A stretch of 64,000 bases of DNA, taken from contig CAVYOA010000020.1 of assembly GCA_963769945.1 (NCBI GenBank), positions 1 through 64,000 of the forward strand, given 5' to 3'. Shown piece by piece: positions 33,674-43,236 of this stretch (positions within the stretch are counted from its first letter, which is position 1; each line of letters begins with the position of its first letter). Position numbers and translations under genes: made by a program. Below the pieces are notes generated by a model. The model had not been told where the DNA came from and ran no database searches. It saw only the letters and a list, made by a program, of their open reading frames with translations. This stretch comes from WHSW01 sp963769945 (GTDB taxonomy: Bacteria; Actinomycetota; Thermoleophilia; Solirubrobacterales; 70-9).

Positions 33674-34879
33674 ATGGAAGTAGAGATCGGGCGCGGCAAG
33701 AAGGGCAGGCGAGCCTACGGGTTCGACGACATCGCGATCGTGCCGTCACGGCGCACCCGCGATCCCGACGACGTCGACGTCTCCTGGACTCTTGGCCCGT
33801 ATCGGTTCGAGCTGCCGCTGCTCGCCTCGGCGATGGACGGCGTCGTCAGCCCCGCGACCGCGCTCGAGCTCGGCCGGCTGGGCGGCCTCGGAGTGCTCAA
33901 CCTGGAGGGAATCTGGTGCCGCTACGAGGACGCCGAGGAGCGGCTGGCCGAGATCGCAGCGGCGGAGCCCGAGCTCGCCACCCGCAAGCTGCAGGAGGTC
34001 TACGAGGCGCCTCTGCAGCCGTCGTTGATCGCCCAGCGGGTGGAGGAGATCAAGGCGGGCGGGGCGGTCGCCGCCGGCTCGCTGACGCCGCAACGGGTGC
34101 GCGAGTACTACGAGGTCGCGCTCGAGGCGGGCCTCGACATCCTCGTCATCCAGGGCACGGTGATCTCCGCCGAGCACGTCTCCTCGAAGTCCGAGCCGCT
34201 GAACCTGAAGGAGTTCATCGCCGAGGTTCCGGTTCCCTGCATCGTCGGTGGCTGTGCCTCCTACGCGACCGGGCTGCACCTGATGCGCACCGGTGCCGTC
34301 GGGGTCCTGGTCGGGGTCGGCCCGGGCGCCGCATGCACGACTCGCGGTGTGCTCGGCCTCGGGGTCCCACAGGCGACCGCGATCGCCGACGTCGCTGCCG
34401 CACGCGCGCAGCACATGCTCGAGACCGGCGAGTACAGCAACGTGATCGCCGACGGTGGCATGCGCACGGGTGGCGACATCTCGAAGGCGATCGCCTGCGG
34501 GGCGGACGCGGTGATGATCGGCTCGCCTCTGGCGCGGGCGAAGCAGGCCCCGGGGCGCGGCTTTCACTGGGGCATGGCCACCTTTCACCCCTCGCTGCCG
34601 CGCGGCACCCGAGTCGCGACCGAGCAGGACGGGACCTTGGAGGAGATCCTGCTCGGTCCGGCGCACGAGAACGACGGCACCTTCAACCTGGTCGGCGCGT
34701 TGCGCACGTCGATGGCGACTTGCGGCTACGAGGACATCCGTGACTTCCAGCGCGCCGAGTTGATGATCGCCCCCTCGCTGCAGACCGAGGGCAAGCAGCT
34801 GCAGCGCCAGCAATCCGTGGGCATGGGCTCCAACGGGCGCGCTCGAGTCGCGACCGGAGTCGCCGTCTCGGATGACTGA
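33674..34879 (+). CDS. guaB3: GuaB3-family IMP dehydrogenase-related protein, 401 aa
   Basis: GuaB3 proteins of actinobacteria belong to the IMPDH/GMP reductase superfamily; recent work assigns GMP reductase activity to some members. The TIM barrel shows RRAYGFDDIAIVPSRRTRDP, LPLLASAMDGVVSPATALEL, VAAGSLTPQRVREYYEVALE and ILVIQGTVISAEHVS. The catalytic loop is GVGPGAACTTRGVLGLGVPQ, whose Cys attacks the purine, followed by VIADGGMRTGGDISKAIACG. There are no CBS domains. Its last 8 bases overlap the guaA start. ATG 33674. Confidence 0.92.
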   Translation: MEVEIGRGKKGRRAYGFDDIAIVPSRRTRDPDDVDVSWTLGPYRFELPLLASAMDGVVSPATALELGRLGGLGVLNLEGIWCRYEDAEERLAEIAAAEPELATRKLQEVYEAPLQPSLIAQRVEEIKAGGAVAAGSLTPQRVREYYEVALEAGLDILVIQGTVISAEHVSSKSEPLNLKEFIAEVPVPCIVGGCASYATGLHLMRTGAVGVLVGVGPGAACTTRGVLGLGVPQATAIADVAAARAQHMLETGEYSNVIADGGMRTGGDISKAIACGADAVMIGSPLARAKQAPGRGFHWGMATFHPSLPRGTRVATEQDGTLEEILLGPAHENDGTFNLVGALRTSMATCGYEDIRDFQRAELMIAPSLQTEGKQLQRQQSVGMGSNGRARVATGVAVSDD

Positions 34880-36506
34880 GCGCGCGGCCGCGGTCTCGGA
34901 CGCACCGACCGCGGCAAGCGCCCTGCAGGAGGTGCCGGCGGACGGTCACGAGGCGGGCGCCGCTACCGCGCACGAGGAGGTGCTGGTGCTCGACTTCGGC
35001 GGCCAGTACTCGCAGCTGATCGCGCGGCGGATCCGGGAGTGCGGGGTTTTCGCCGAGCTCCTTCCCCACGACCTCGGACTCGACCAGATCCGGGCGCGCT
35101 CGCCGCGCGCCCTGGTGCTCTCCGGCGGCCCCGCCTCCGTCTACTCCGAGGGAGCGCCGCGGCTGCGGCCCGAGTTGCTCGAGCTCGGAATCCCGGTGCT
35201 CGGCATCTGTTACGGGATGCAGGCGATGGTGCTCGAGCTCGGTGGGCGGGTCGAGGGCGCCGAGTCGGGCGAGTTCGGCCGCACCGAGCTCGCCCTCGCC
35301 GGCGACGGCGGCAGGCTGCTCGCCGGGACGCCGCCCGAGCAGCAGTGCTGGATGAGCCATCGCGACTGCGTATTCGAGGCGCCCGAGGGCTTCACCGCGC
35401 TCGCGGCCAGCCCCGGCTCGCCGGTCGCCGCGCTCGAGCACGCCGGGCGCGGGCTGTACGGGATCCAGTTCCACCCCGAGGTCGTCCACACGCCCTACGG
35501 GCAGCAGATCCTGGAGCGGTTCCTGCGCGAGATCGCAGCTTGCGTGGAGCGCTGGTCACCCGCCTCGGTGATCGATGAGCAGGTCGCGCGGATTCGCGCC
35601 GCCGTCGGTGACGCGGGGGTCCTCTGCGGGCTCTCGGGTGGGGTCGACTCGGCGACCGCGGCTGCGCTCGTGCACCGGGCGGTCGGCGACCAGCTCACCT
35701 GCGTGCTCGTCGATCACGGCCTGATGCGCAAGAACGAAGCCGAGCAGGTCGTGGCCGCGATGCGCGAGCTCGGGGTCAACCTCGTCCACGTCGACGCCGA
35801 GGACCGTTTCCTGGCCCGGCTCGCCGGCGTCGACGAGCCCGAGCGCAAGCGGATGATCATCGGCGAGGAGTTCATCCGCGTCTTCGAGGCCGAGGCGGAG
35901 AAGCTCGACGGGGTGCGCTTCCTCGTTCAGGGCACCCTCTACTCGGACGTGATCGAGTCGGGCGGCGACGGGCGCGCCGCCGACACGATCAAGTCTCATC
36001 ACAACGTCGGCGGCCTGCCGGAGGACCTCGGGCTCGACCTGATCGAGCCGCTGCGGATGCTGTTCAAGGACGAGGTTCGCGCCGTCGCCGCCGAGCTCGG
36101 GCTCTCCGAGCGCGTGGTCTGGCGCCAGCCGTTCCCAGGCCCGGGCCTGGCGATCCGGATCGTCGGCGGCGAGGTCAACCGGGAGCGGTTGGAGATCCTT
36201 CGTGAGGCGGACGCGATCCTCCAGGAGGAGGTCCGCGCGGCGGGGCTGTATCGCGAGCTCTGGCAGTCGTTCTGCGTGCTGCCCGTCGTTCGCTCGACCG
36301 GGGTCCAGGGCGACGGCCGCACCTATGCCTATCCGATCGTGATCCGCGCGGTCACCTCCCAGGACGCGATGACCGCTGACTGGGCCCGACTGCCGTACGA
36401 CCTGCTCGAGCGGGTCTCGGGCCGGATCATCAACGAGGTCGCGCACGTCAACCGCGTCGCCCTCGACCTCTCCTCCAAGCCCCCCGCGACGATCGAGTGG
36501 GAATAA
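34872..36506 (+). CDS. guaA: GMP synthase (glutamine-hydrolysing), 544 aa
   Basis: GuaA converts XMP to GMP. The N-terminal class I amidotransferase has VLVLDFGGQYSQLIARRIRE, the nucleophile in GICYGMQAM, and the GIQFHPEVVHTPYG histidine-glutamate pair. The ATP pyrophosphatase has the P-loop LCGLSGGVDSATAAALV. The C-terminal dimerisation domain reads DAMTADWARLPYDLLERVSG and ends SKPPATIEWE, the invariant finish. ATG 34872 lies inside the guaB3 stop region, so the two are translated together. An extra 35 residues precede the usual start, so an internal start is also possible. Confidence 0.96.
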   Translation: MTERAAAVSDAPTAASALQEVPADGHEAGAATAHEEVLVLDFGGQYSQLIARRIRECGVFAELLPHDLGLDQIRARSPRALVLSGGPASVYSEGAPRLRPELLELGIPVLGICYGMQAMVLELGGRVEGAESGEFGRTELALAGDGGRLLAGTPPEQQCWMSHRDCVFEAPEGFTALAASPGSPVAALEHAGRGLYGIQFHPEVVHTPYGQQILERFLREIAACVERWSPASVIDEQVARIRAAVGDAGVLCGLSGGVDSATAAALVHRAVGDQLTCVLVDHGLMRKNEAEQVVAAMRELGVNLVHVDAEDRFLARLAGVDEPERKRMIIGEEFIRVFEAEAEKLDGVRFLVQGTLYSDVIESGGDGRAADTIKSHHNVGGLPEDLGLDLIEPLRMLFKDEVRAVAAELGLSERVVWRQPFPGPGLAIRIVGGEVNRERLEILREADAILQEEVRAAGLYRELWQSFCVLPVVRSTGVQGDGRTYAYPIVIRAVTSQDAMTADWARLPYDLLERVSGRIINEVAHVNRVALDLSSKPPATIEWE

Positions 36507-36635
36507 CTCCCGCCACGTCCTCCGCTCTCGCCTGAATCAATTGCCCGCGGCTACGCCGCGGACTTCTGATAGTGCTTTCGCGTCCGGGCGTGCGGGGTGG
36601 GAACTGGGCCGGGTGGTCGAGAAAGCTCGGCCGCT

Positions 36636-38034
36636 CTAACCGATTTCGTCGACGGCGGCTAGCCGGGCTTCGATCTCCTGCGGCGAGCCCGGCTCGACCG
36701 AGTCGGCGGCGACGGGGTGCGGCTGGCGCGTAGAGCAGGTAGAGCAGCCCCGCAGAGCAGCGCCGCCGAGCCGGTGAACCCGACCTCGACCGTGCGGAAG
36801 GGATCCAGCGGCGCGATCAGGTTCCAGACCACGAACGCGCCGGCGCAGGTGACCCAGCAGAGCGCGGCTCGCCGCGCCTGGCCCTGGGCCAGCGCCGCCT
36901 GGTTGAGCGCCGCGGCCGAGAGGTAGAAGCCCATCCCGACCGCGACGATCGCCAGCCCCAGCGCGGTCGTAGCTGAACTTGTCGCCGAACGCGAGCTGCA
37001 TCACGTCGGGGCCGATCGCGAGCACCCCGAGCGTCGTCGCAGCCGCGAAGCCGACGATCGTCAGCAGGGTCGTGTTGACCGACATCCGGAAGGCGTCGGC
37101 GCCGGTCGAATCGCCGCGCGCGCGCAGCCGGGTCAGATGGGGGAGAAGGCTGGCGGCGATCGCCTGGAAGAGGACCAGCGGGGCCCGCGCGACCATCAGC
37201 ACGTTGAAGATGAACCCCGCGGCGGCTGCGCCCTCCGCCGCCCGCACGAACAGCGCCCCGGAGCTGACCATGATCTGCTCGCTGAGCATGATCACCAGTA
37301 CCGCGGCGGCGAATGCGCCGCCGCGGGAGAGCGTGAACTCGGGCTCGGTGCCGGCCGCCCGGCGACTGCTCGCCGGTTCGCCGCCAGGCTCGCGGGCGAG
37401 CGCCGGCGACTGATCGCGAACGGCATCACGACCATGCTCGCGATCGGCGCCGCCGCGATCCCGATCGCGACCACGTCGATCCCCTCAGCGATCCCGACCG
37501 CGACCGCGAGCGCGAACAGCAGCCGCGCGCTGCCCTCGAACACCAGCAGGGTCGCGTAGAGCCCGAACTGGCGCCGGCCGGCGAGAAAGCCGCGTGCGAA
37601 GTAGGCGCCGCCGAAGCCGATCAGCGCGCCGACCAGGACCCAGAAAAGGACGTCGCCGCCCTCGAGCAGGTTGTCGGTGATCGGCCCGCGCAGGAGCAGC
37701 AGGATCAGGACCGCCGCCAGCGTCACGCCGGCCTGGATCGTCGCGGCGACGCGCAGCACGTGCCCGGTGTCGTCGCCGATCTGCTCGCGCTCGGCAAGCG
37801 TCCGCGAGAGCAGCTGCTCGATCGGGCGAAACAGGGTCGAGGCGAGCGACGAAGACGACCGACCAGAGGACGACGATCTCGCCGTAGTCGTCGCGCGAGA
37901 GCGCTGTGCGAGGCGAGGGCGAAGAACGCGTAGGCGAGCAGGCCCGCCGAGCCCAGGGCGAGCGTCAGCAGCCCGGCCGACTTGCCGTACTTGCGCGTCT
38001 CCGCGGCTGCGCTGGCCTCGCTCACGCGCGTCAC
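36636..38034 (-). CDS. Polysaccharide flippase-like membrane protein, frameshifted
   Basis: Starts at the N-terminal frame TRKYGKSAGLLTLALGSAGL. It has many hydrophobic helices: AATIQAGVTLAAVLILLLLR, GALIGFGGAYFARGFLAGRR, VVAIGIAAAPIASMVVMPFA, and MIMLSEQIMVSSGALFVRAA followed by GFIFNVLMVARAPLVLFQAI. The last piece, with its R-PLVL-QA pattern, is typical of Wzx/MATE-type oligosaccharide flippases. It ends VDEIG at TAG 36638. At least five indels break it. It probably exports lipid-linked glycans made by the nearby glycosyltransferases; substrate unknown. Confidence 0.75.
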
Positions 38035-38067
38035 GGTACCCGGCGAATCACGGAGGTGAGCTAGCGA

Positions 38068-38889
38068 CTAGGAGAAGCCGTCCCAGGCACGCAGCGACAG
38101 CCAACGGGTCGCGCGGGGCATCGTTGCGATAGCCGCGGGGCCAGAGCTCGAAGTGAAGCTGGCAGAACTCCGAGCGCGCGTTGCCGGTCTTGCCGACCGC
38201 GCCCACCGGCGCGCCGGTGCTGCACCCGGTCGCCGTCGCTGAGCGGGCGTCGGCCGCCTCGAGGTGGGCGTAGAAGTGGTCGGCGCGGGTGGCGCGCCCG
38301 TCGATCAGGACCCAGTAGCCGTAGAGGGCGTCGCTGTAGCCGCGCGCCTGCACCCGGCCGCCGCGCGCGGCGACCAGCGGCGTACCGCAGGGGGCGGGCA
38401 GGTCCTGACCCTCGTGCACCCGCCCGCCGCTGCGCGGCTCGCCGAACGCGGTCGCCGTAGGCATGGCGGCCGGCGACCGGGAAGCGGTGATCGTGAAACT
38501 CGAAGCCGCCGGCGAGCGACGCCGCGGTGTCCGAGCGGACCGATCCGAAACTGGTAGTCGCCGTCGGCCGGAACGCCGCCGTCGCCGCGCCGACCGTCCC
38601 AGCGGCGGACCTGGACGCGTCCGGGGGCAGACGTCACGCTCGACCCATCGCCGCACCGATTTCCCGTCGGCGGCTCGGACGACCCGGATCAGCAGGTCGA
38701 GCCGGCGCTCGGCGCGAAACCGGTAGCGCAGGCGCAGCGTCCGCTCGCTCGTCGAAGAACGCCACCGCGGGCCGTGCCCGCGCCCGATCGAGCTCGAAGC
38801 CGGCACCCGTGCGCGCCGGCGGGCGAAGCGACGCTCGCCGCCGATCCGGAGCCGGCGGCGAGCGTCGCCAGTGCGACGCCCAGCGCCAC
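38068..38889 (-). CDS. M23 peptidase, tandem paralogue B, frameshifted
   Basis: GTG 38889 starts a signal peptide (VALGVALATLAAGSGSAASV). An Ig/FlgD-like module follows: RTLRLRYRFRAERRLDLLIR and WDGRRGDGGVPADGDYQFRI. The M23 domain has HAYGD and the GQDLPAPCGTPLVAARGGRV region, then DHFYAHLEA, and the zinc motif in QLHFELWPRG. It ends SLRAWDGFS at TAG 38070. It resembles gene A just upstream, including the W-D-(W/F)-S tail, so it is a tandem duplicate. M23 enzymes cut murein crossbridges, or act as LytM factors if degenerate. About five indels. Confidence 0.75.
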
Positions 38890-38910
38890 GCCCCGGCGGG
38901 ATCGCCGCGC

Positions 38911-40086
38911 TCAGCTCCAGGCGTCCCAGGTCTTGAGCAGGGTGCTGACCGAGGAGCAGCGCGCGCCCGCCCTCGTACCAGCCTGGCCCCGACCAGGCCT
39001 CGAAGTGCAGGTGGCAACCGCGACGCGTTGCCGGTTTCGCCGACCAAGCCGATCCTCTGCCCGGTGCGGACCCGATCGCCCGCGCTGCAGCGGCGATCGC
39101 CGCTTGCAGGTGCGCGTACATGAAGTCCGTCTGCGTGCCCTTGCCGTCGATGACCAGGTAGTTGCCGGCGGCGCTGTGGGTCTTGTTCCACTGCACCCGG
39201 CCGCCGCGGGCGGCGCGCAGCGTCGCGCCGCACTTCGCGAACACGTCCTGGCCCTGGTGGCCGCGGCCGGCTCCGAAGCCGTCGCCGTAGCTGTGCTTGG
39301 CGGCGATCGGGAAGCGGAACTTGTAGAAGCCGAAGCGCGAGTCCGCGGTCGCCTTCAGCGGCTCCGCCGGCGGCGTTGCCGATCCGGAACGCGTACTCGC
39401 CGTTGGCGGCCAGGCCGCCGCCGTCCGTGCGCCCGTTCCAGCGGGCGGAGTTGCGCGGCGTTGGGCTGCGCCCCCTCGTCGACCCAGGTTCGGACCACCT
39501 CCCGCGTGTCGCGATCGATGACCTCGATCCGGACGTCGGTGGCGGCTCGCGCCCTGGAACAGGTAGGTGAGCCGTCGGCGCCGCGACCCCGTCGAAGTAG
39601 GTCTTCCGCGGCGTCGCCTCAGCGGAGGTCAGCTGGAAGTCCCCGGCGGTCGGGGATCTGCGTCCTCGGCGACGATCTTCAGCGGCTCGCTCGCGGGCGT
39701 CTCGGCCTCGCTGCCGTAGGCCTTCGACCTTGACCGTGCCGGTGACCGCGCCCTCGGGCACCTTGGCCTCGACCGCGCCGGCGTCGACGACTCGCCGGGG
39801 CGACAGCGATCCGTCCGCCGTCGCCGGCGAACCGCACCTCGTCGACCCCCTCGAGGTTGCTTGCCCGTCGAGGCGGATCACGCGAGCCGACCGTCGCCGG
39901 TCGCGCTCCCGGCACAGGGCTCGAGGCAGATCACGTCGCCTTGAGCTCGGGCGGCTCGCCGGCCGCGACCCCGCCGCCTCCGCTCGCCGGAGGCCGCGGC
40001 GCCGCACGCAGGCAGTCGTCGCGACGCACGGCGGCCGCCGCGATCAGTTTTCGCCATCCGCGCCCCTTGGGCGTCGCCGGCTGCAT
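38911..40086 (-). CDS. M23 peptidase with Ig-like domains, paralogue A, frameshifted
   Basis: ATG 40086 (AGAGAGG upstream) begins MQPATPKGRGWRKLIAAAA, probably an export signal. An Ig-type domain and the FlgD-like module RWNGRTDGGGLAANGEYAFR come next. The M23 domain shows HSYGDGFGAGRGHQGQDVFA-type sequence, AKCGATLRAARGGRVQWNKT, FMYAHLQA and CHLHFEAWSGPGWYEGG, where HxH is the metal site. It ends LLKTWDAWS at TGA 38913. About eight indels separate the pieces. It is followed directly by paralogue B. Confidence 0.75.
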
Positions 40087-40388
40087 CCGCGTCGGAGCCT
40101 CTCTTTCTCGAGCCTGCGGGGTTAGCTGACGGGCTCGCGCCGAAAGAGCGGCGCTACGGGCCGAAGGTCGGCCCGATTCGCCCCTGGGACGGCATTCGAC
40201 GCCGTCCCAATGGTTCCCCCGCTTCCACGCCGGCGACGCGGAATTCGGCAGGTCTTGCGGGCGGCAGTATAACCGGCGCCGCTGCCGTCGGCACGCCGCC
40301 GTGACGCCGGCCCTCTATCATCCACCGGCCGCGCCTGCCGGCAGCAGCCGCAGCGCGGCTTTCGCGCGTAGCCGCGCGTCCGCAGACG
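40087..40388 (+). promoter_or_regulatory. Leader and promoter region of rplM-rpsI
   Basis: The 302 bases hold a perfect 8-bp hairpin GGGACGGC/GCCGTCCC (40186-40208), a TATAAC box at 40268-40273, and a TATCAT box at 40317-40322, the latter matching the -10 seen before guaB3. Either could start transcription of the ribosomal operon. I see no gene. Confidence 0.35.
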
Positions 40389-40827
40389 ATGAAGACCTAC
40401 GTCGCCACACCCGAGAACCGCCAGCGCGACTGGTATGCTGGTCGACGCCGAGGGCAAGACGCTCGGCCGGCTGGCGACCCAGATCGCCGACGCCCTGCGC
40501 GGCAAGCGCAAGCCCGAGTACACGCCGCACTGCGACACCGGCGACTTCGTCGTCGTCGTCAACGCCGAGAAGATCGCCGTGACCGGCAACAAGCGCCAGC
40601 GACAAGCGTCTACTACCGCCACAGCGGCTACCCGGGCGGGATCCGCTCGCGGACCCTGGGCGAGATGCTCGAGCGCCGTCCCGAAGAGGTGATCCGCAAG
40701 GCGGTGCACGGGATGCTGCCTCGCAACCGGCTCGCTCGCCAGCAGATGCGCAAGCTCAAGGTCTACGCCGGCCCCGACCACCCGCACGCCGCCCAGAAGC
40801 CGAAGCCGATGGAGATCGAAGCGATGA
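40389..40827 (+). CDS. rplM: 50S ribosomal protein L13, three frameshifts
   Basis: ATG 40389 begins MKTYVATPENRQRDWY. After an extra base near 40,436 it reads LVDAEGKTLGRLATQIADAL, RGKRKPEYTPHCDTGDFVVV and NAEKIAVTGNK. After another shift near 40,600 come YYRHSGYPGGIRSRTLGEML, RKAVHGMLPRNRLARQQMRK and LKVYAGPDHPHAAQKPKP, the full L13 sequence. No stop is seen at the expected end; one extra base before ATGACC would create GCATGA, which stops L13 at the rpsI start. L13 is essential, so these are surely sequence errors. Confidence 0.9.
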
Positions 40828-41687
40828 CCGACGAGCCGACCAACGAGCCGCCGACGAGCAACGCCGGCGGACGCGGAGGACGCCGCGCCGCAGGACGCCG
40901 AAGAGCCGGCGGCCGAGGCCGAGCGCCTCGGCCGAGCAGCCCGCAGAGGAGCAGGCCGAGGGCGAGCAGGCCGCGGGCGAGCAGGCCGAGCAATCGGAGC
41001 CCGAGCAGGCCGAGGGCGAGCAGCCGGAACCCGAGCAACCCGCCGAGTCCCCGGCTGCTGAGCCCGCGAGCCCCGGCGCTGAGCCCGCCGAGTCCCCGGC
41101 CGCTGAGCAAGCCGAAGGCCAAGGACCAGCCGCCCGGGGCGGAGCTGGAGCCGATCGCGCTCGAGCCCGAGCGCGAGCTCGGCGCCGAGGAGCGCGCGCG
41201 GCTCGAGGCCGAGGCGGAGGAGCGGGCTCGGCTCGAGGCCGAGGCCGAGGCCGGCGACGAGCCGGTCGCGCGCAGCGGACCTCAGGTCGCGGTCCCGGCG
41301 GAGGCGAGGATCCAGGCGACCGGCAAGCGCAAGAGCTCGATCGCGCGGGTGATCCTGCGCGCCGGCGAGGGCGGCTTCGAGGTCAATGGGCGGTCGCTCG
41401 ACGAGTACTTCCCGCGCCAGAACCTGCGCACCGTCGCCCGCCAGCCACTGCTCACGGCCGGCTACGAGTCGACGGTGAACGTCTCGGTCCGCGTCCACGG
41501 CGGCGGTATCTCCGGCCAGGCCGGCGCGGTTCGCCACGGGGTCGCCAGAGCCCTGTGCGAGATCGACCCAGAGCTGCGCCCCGAGCTCAAGCGTCGTGGC
41601 CTGTTGACCCGCGACGCTCGCAAGAAGGAGCGTCGCAAGGCGGGACTCAAGAAGGCCCGCAAGCGTCCGCAGTTCTCGAAGCGCTGA
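40825..41687 (+). CDS. rpsI: 30S ribosomal protein S9 with a long N-terminal extension
   Basis: The S9 core occupies the last 130 residues: RIQATGKRKSSIARVILRAG, GRSLDEYFPRQNLRTVARQP, VRVHGGGISGQAGAVRHGVA, ending KKARKRPQFSKR, the tail that reaches the decoding site. Before it, from ATG 40825 (MTDEPTNEPPTSNAG), is an extension of about 160 residues. In the best frames it is acidic and repetitive: AEQPAEEQAEGEQAAGEQAE, then EPEQPAESPAAEPASPGAEP, then ERARLEAEAEERARLEAEAE. At least two indels hide part of it. Short acidic S9 extensions are known in actinobacteria; this one is unusually long. Confidence 0.9.
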
Positions 41688-41841
41688 GGCGGCTGCAAAC
41701 CGGCGCCTGGCGGTGTCCTCGGGCGATCGACTCGCTCACTTAGGCGTCCACTAAGCTCGCTTCGCCGGCCGACCTGCGTCCTTGCCAGGCTTGGTTTTCG
41801 CCGCCTCAGCTGCTTCGACCTCCGTTGCTCTCACTCCCCGC

Positions 41842-43164
41842 ATGATCAACGACCTGCCAGAGAAGCTGTTCGGGACCGATGGGGTGCGGGGGGTCGCGGG
41901 CGAGTTGCTGACGGCCGAGCTGGCGTTGGAGCTGGGCAAGGCGGCGGCCGGCATCGTCGAGGCGACGCGGCCGCAGGTGGTGATCGTGCGCGACACCCGC
42001 GACTCGGGACCGATGCTCGAGGCGGCGCTTGCGGCGGGGATCGCGGAGGCGGGTGGGGATGCGTTCTGCGCGGGGGTGCTGCCGACGCCGGCGGCGTCGA
42101 TCCTCGTCCGGCGGCTCGGGCTCGACCTCGCCGCCGTGATCTCCGCCTCCCACAATCCGTGGCGGGACAACGGGATCAAGTTCTTCGACCGCACCGGGCG
42201 CAAGCTCGGCGACGACGTCGAGCAGCGGATCGAGGCGTCGCTGCGCGCCGGGGCCGAGACGGGGGCGGAGTTGGGCCGGGTGCGCGAGCTCGAGGGCGGG
42301 CTCGAGGACTACCTGCGCGAGCTCGCCGGCGTGTTCAGGCACGATCTCTCGGACCTGCGCGTGGTGCTCGACTGCGCCAACGGCGCCACCTATCGCGCCG
42401 CCCCCGCGATCTTCGGCCGCCTCGGGGCCGAGGTCGAGGTGATCTGCGATCAGCCCGATGGCCGCAACATCAACCGTGACTGCGGCTCGACCCACCCGGA
42501 GCGGCTCGCCGAGCACGTGCGCGCCTCCGGGGCAACGATCGGCTTCGCCTTCGACGGCGACGGCGACCGCGTCCTCGCCGTCGACTCGAGCGGGGTGGTG
42601 CGCGACGGCGACGAGCTGATCGCGCTGATCGCCACTCACCTGCACGGACACGATGCGCTCGCGGGCGGGATCGCGGTCACCGTGATGAGCAACTACGGCC
42701 TCCATCGCGCGATGCAGGAGGCGGGGATCGAGGTCGCGACGACGCCGGTCGGCGACCGCAGCGTCTCCGCGGAGCTCGAACGGCGCGGGTGGGTGCTCGG
42801 CGGCGAGCAGTCGGGACATCTGATCTGGACCGATTTCGCACCCACCGGGGACGGGATCGCTGCCGCGCTGCTCGCCTCCGAGGCGCTCGGCGGCCGCGAC
42901 CTCGCGCGCGAGCATCCGATCGAGCATCTCCCGCAGGTGCTCGAGAACGTCGCGATTCGCGACCGCGCAGCGGTCGAGCGAGCGACGCGACTCTCGGAGG
43001 CGGTAGAGGTCGAGGCCAGGGGGCTGGAGGGCAGAGGTCGGGTCCTGGTTCGGCCCTCCGGCACCGAACCGCTGCTCAGGGTGATGGTCGAGGCACCGAC
43101 CGAGGACGAGTGCCGGGCGGTCTGCGCCCGATTGGTCGAGGTCGTCGAGGCGGAGCTGCGCTGA
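41842..43164 (+). CDS. glmM: Phosphoglucosamine mutase GlmM, 440 aa
   Basis: GlmM converts GlcN-6-P to GlcN-1-P on the way to UDP-GlcNAc. ATG 41842 gives MINDLPEKLFGTDGVRGVAG, the normal start, so the longer open frame upstream is not used. Key motifs are VISASHNPWRDNGIKFFDR with the phosphoserine, the metal loop AFDGDGDRVLAVDS, GGEQSGHLIWTDFAPTGDG, and the C-terminal phosphate site LVRPSGTEPLLRVMVEAP. Length is typical. It is followed by glmS, 72 bases on, so the two steps of UDP-GlcNAc precursor synthesis are adjacent. Confidence 0.96.
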   Translation: MINDLPEKLFGTDGVRGVAGELLTAELALELGKAAAGIVEATRPQVVIVRDTRDSGPMLEAALAAGIAEAGGDAFCAGVLPTPAASILVRRLGLDLAAVISASHNPWRDNGIKFFDRTGRKLGDDVEQRIEASLRAGAETGAELGRVRELEGGLEDYLRELAGVFRHDLSDLRVVLDCANGATYRAAPAIFGRLGAEVEVICDQPDGRNINRDCGSTHPERLAEHVRASGATIGFAFDGDGDRVLAVDSSGVVRDGDELIALIATHLHGHDALAGGIAVTVMSNYGLHRAMQEAGIEVATTPVGDRSVSAELERRGWVLGGEQSGHLIWTDFAPTGDGIAAALLASEALGGRDLAREHPIEHLPQVLENVAIRDRAAVERATRLSEAVEVEARGLEGRGRVLVRPSGTEPLLRVMVEAPTEDECRAVCARLVEVVEAELR

Positions 43165-43236
43165 TGGGATCCAGCGGCCGGCGGCCGGCGGCGCATGGCC
43201 CTACGACGAGGCCGCCTCTACCCTTGTAGGCCAATC

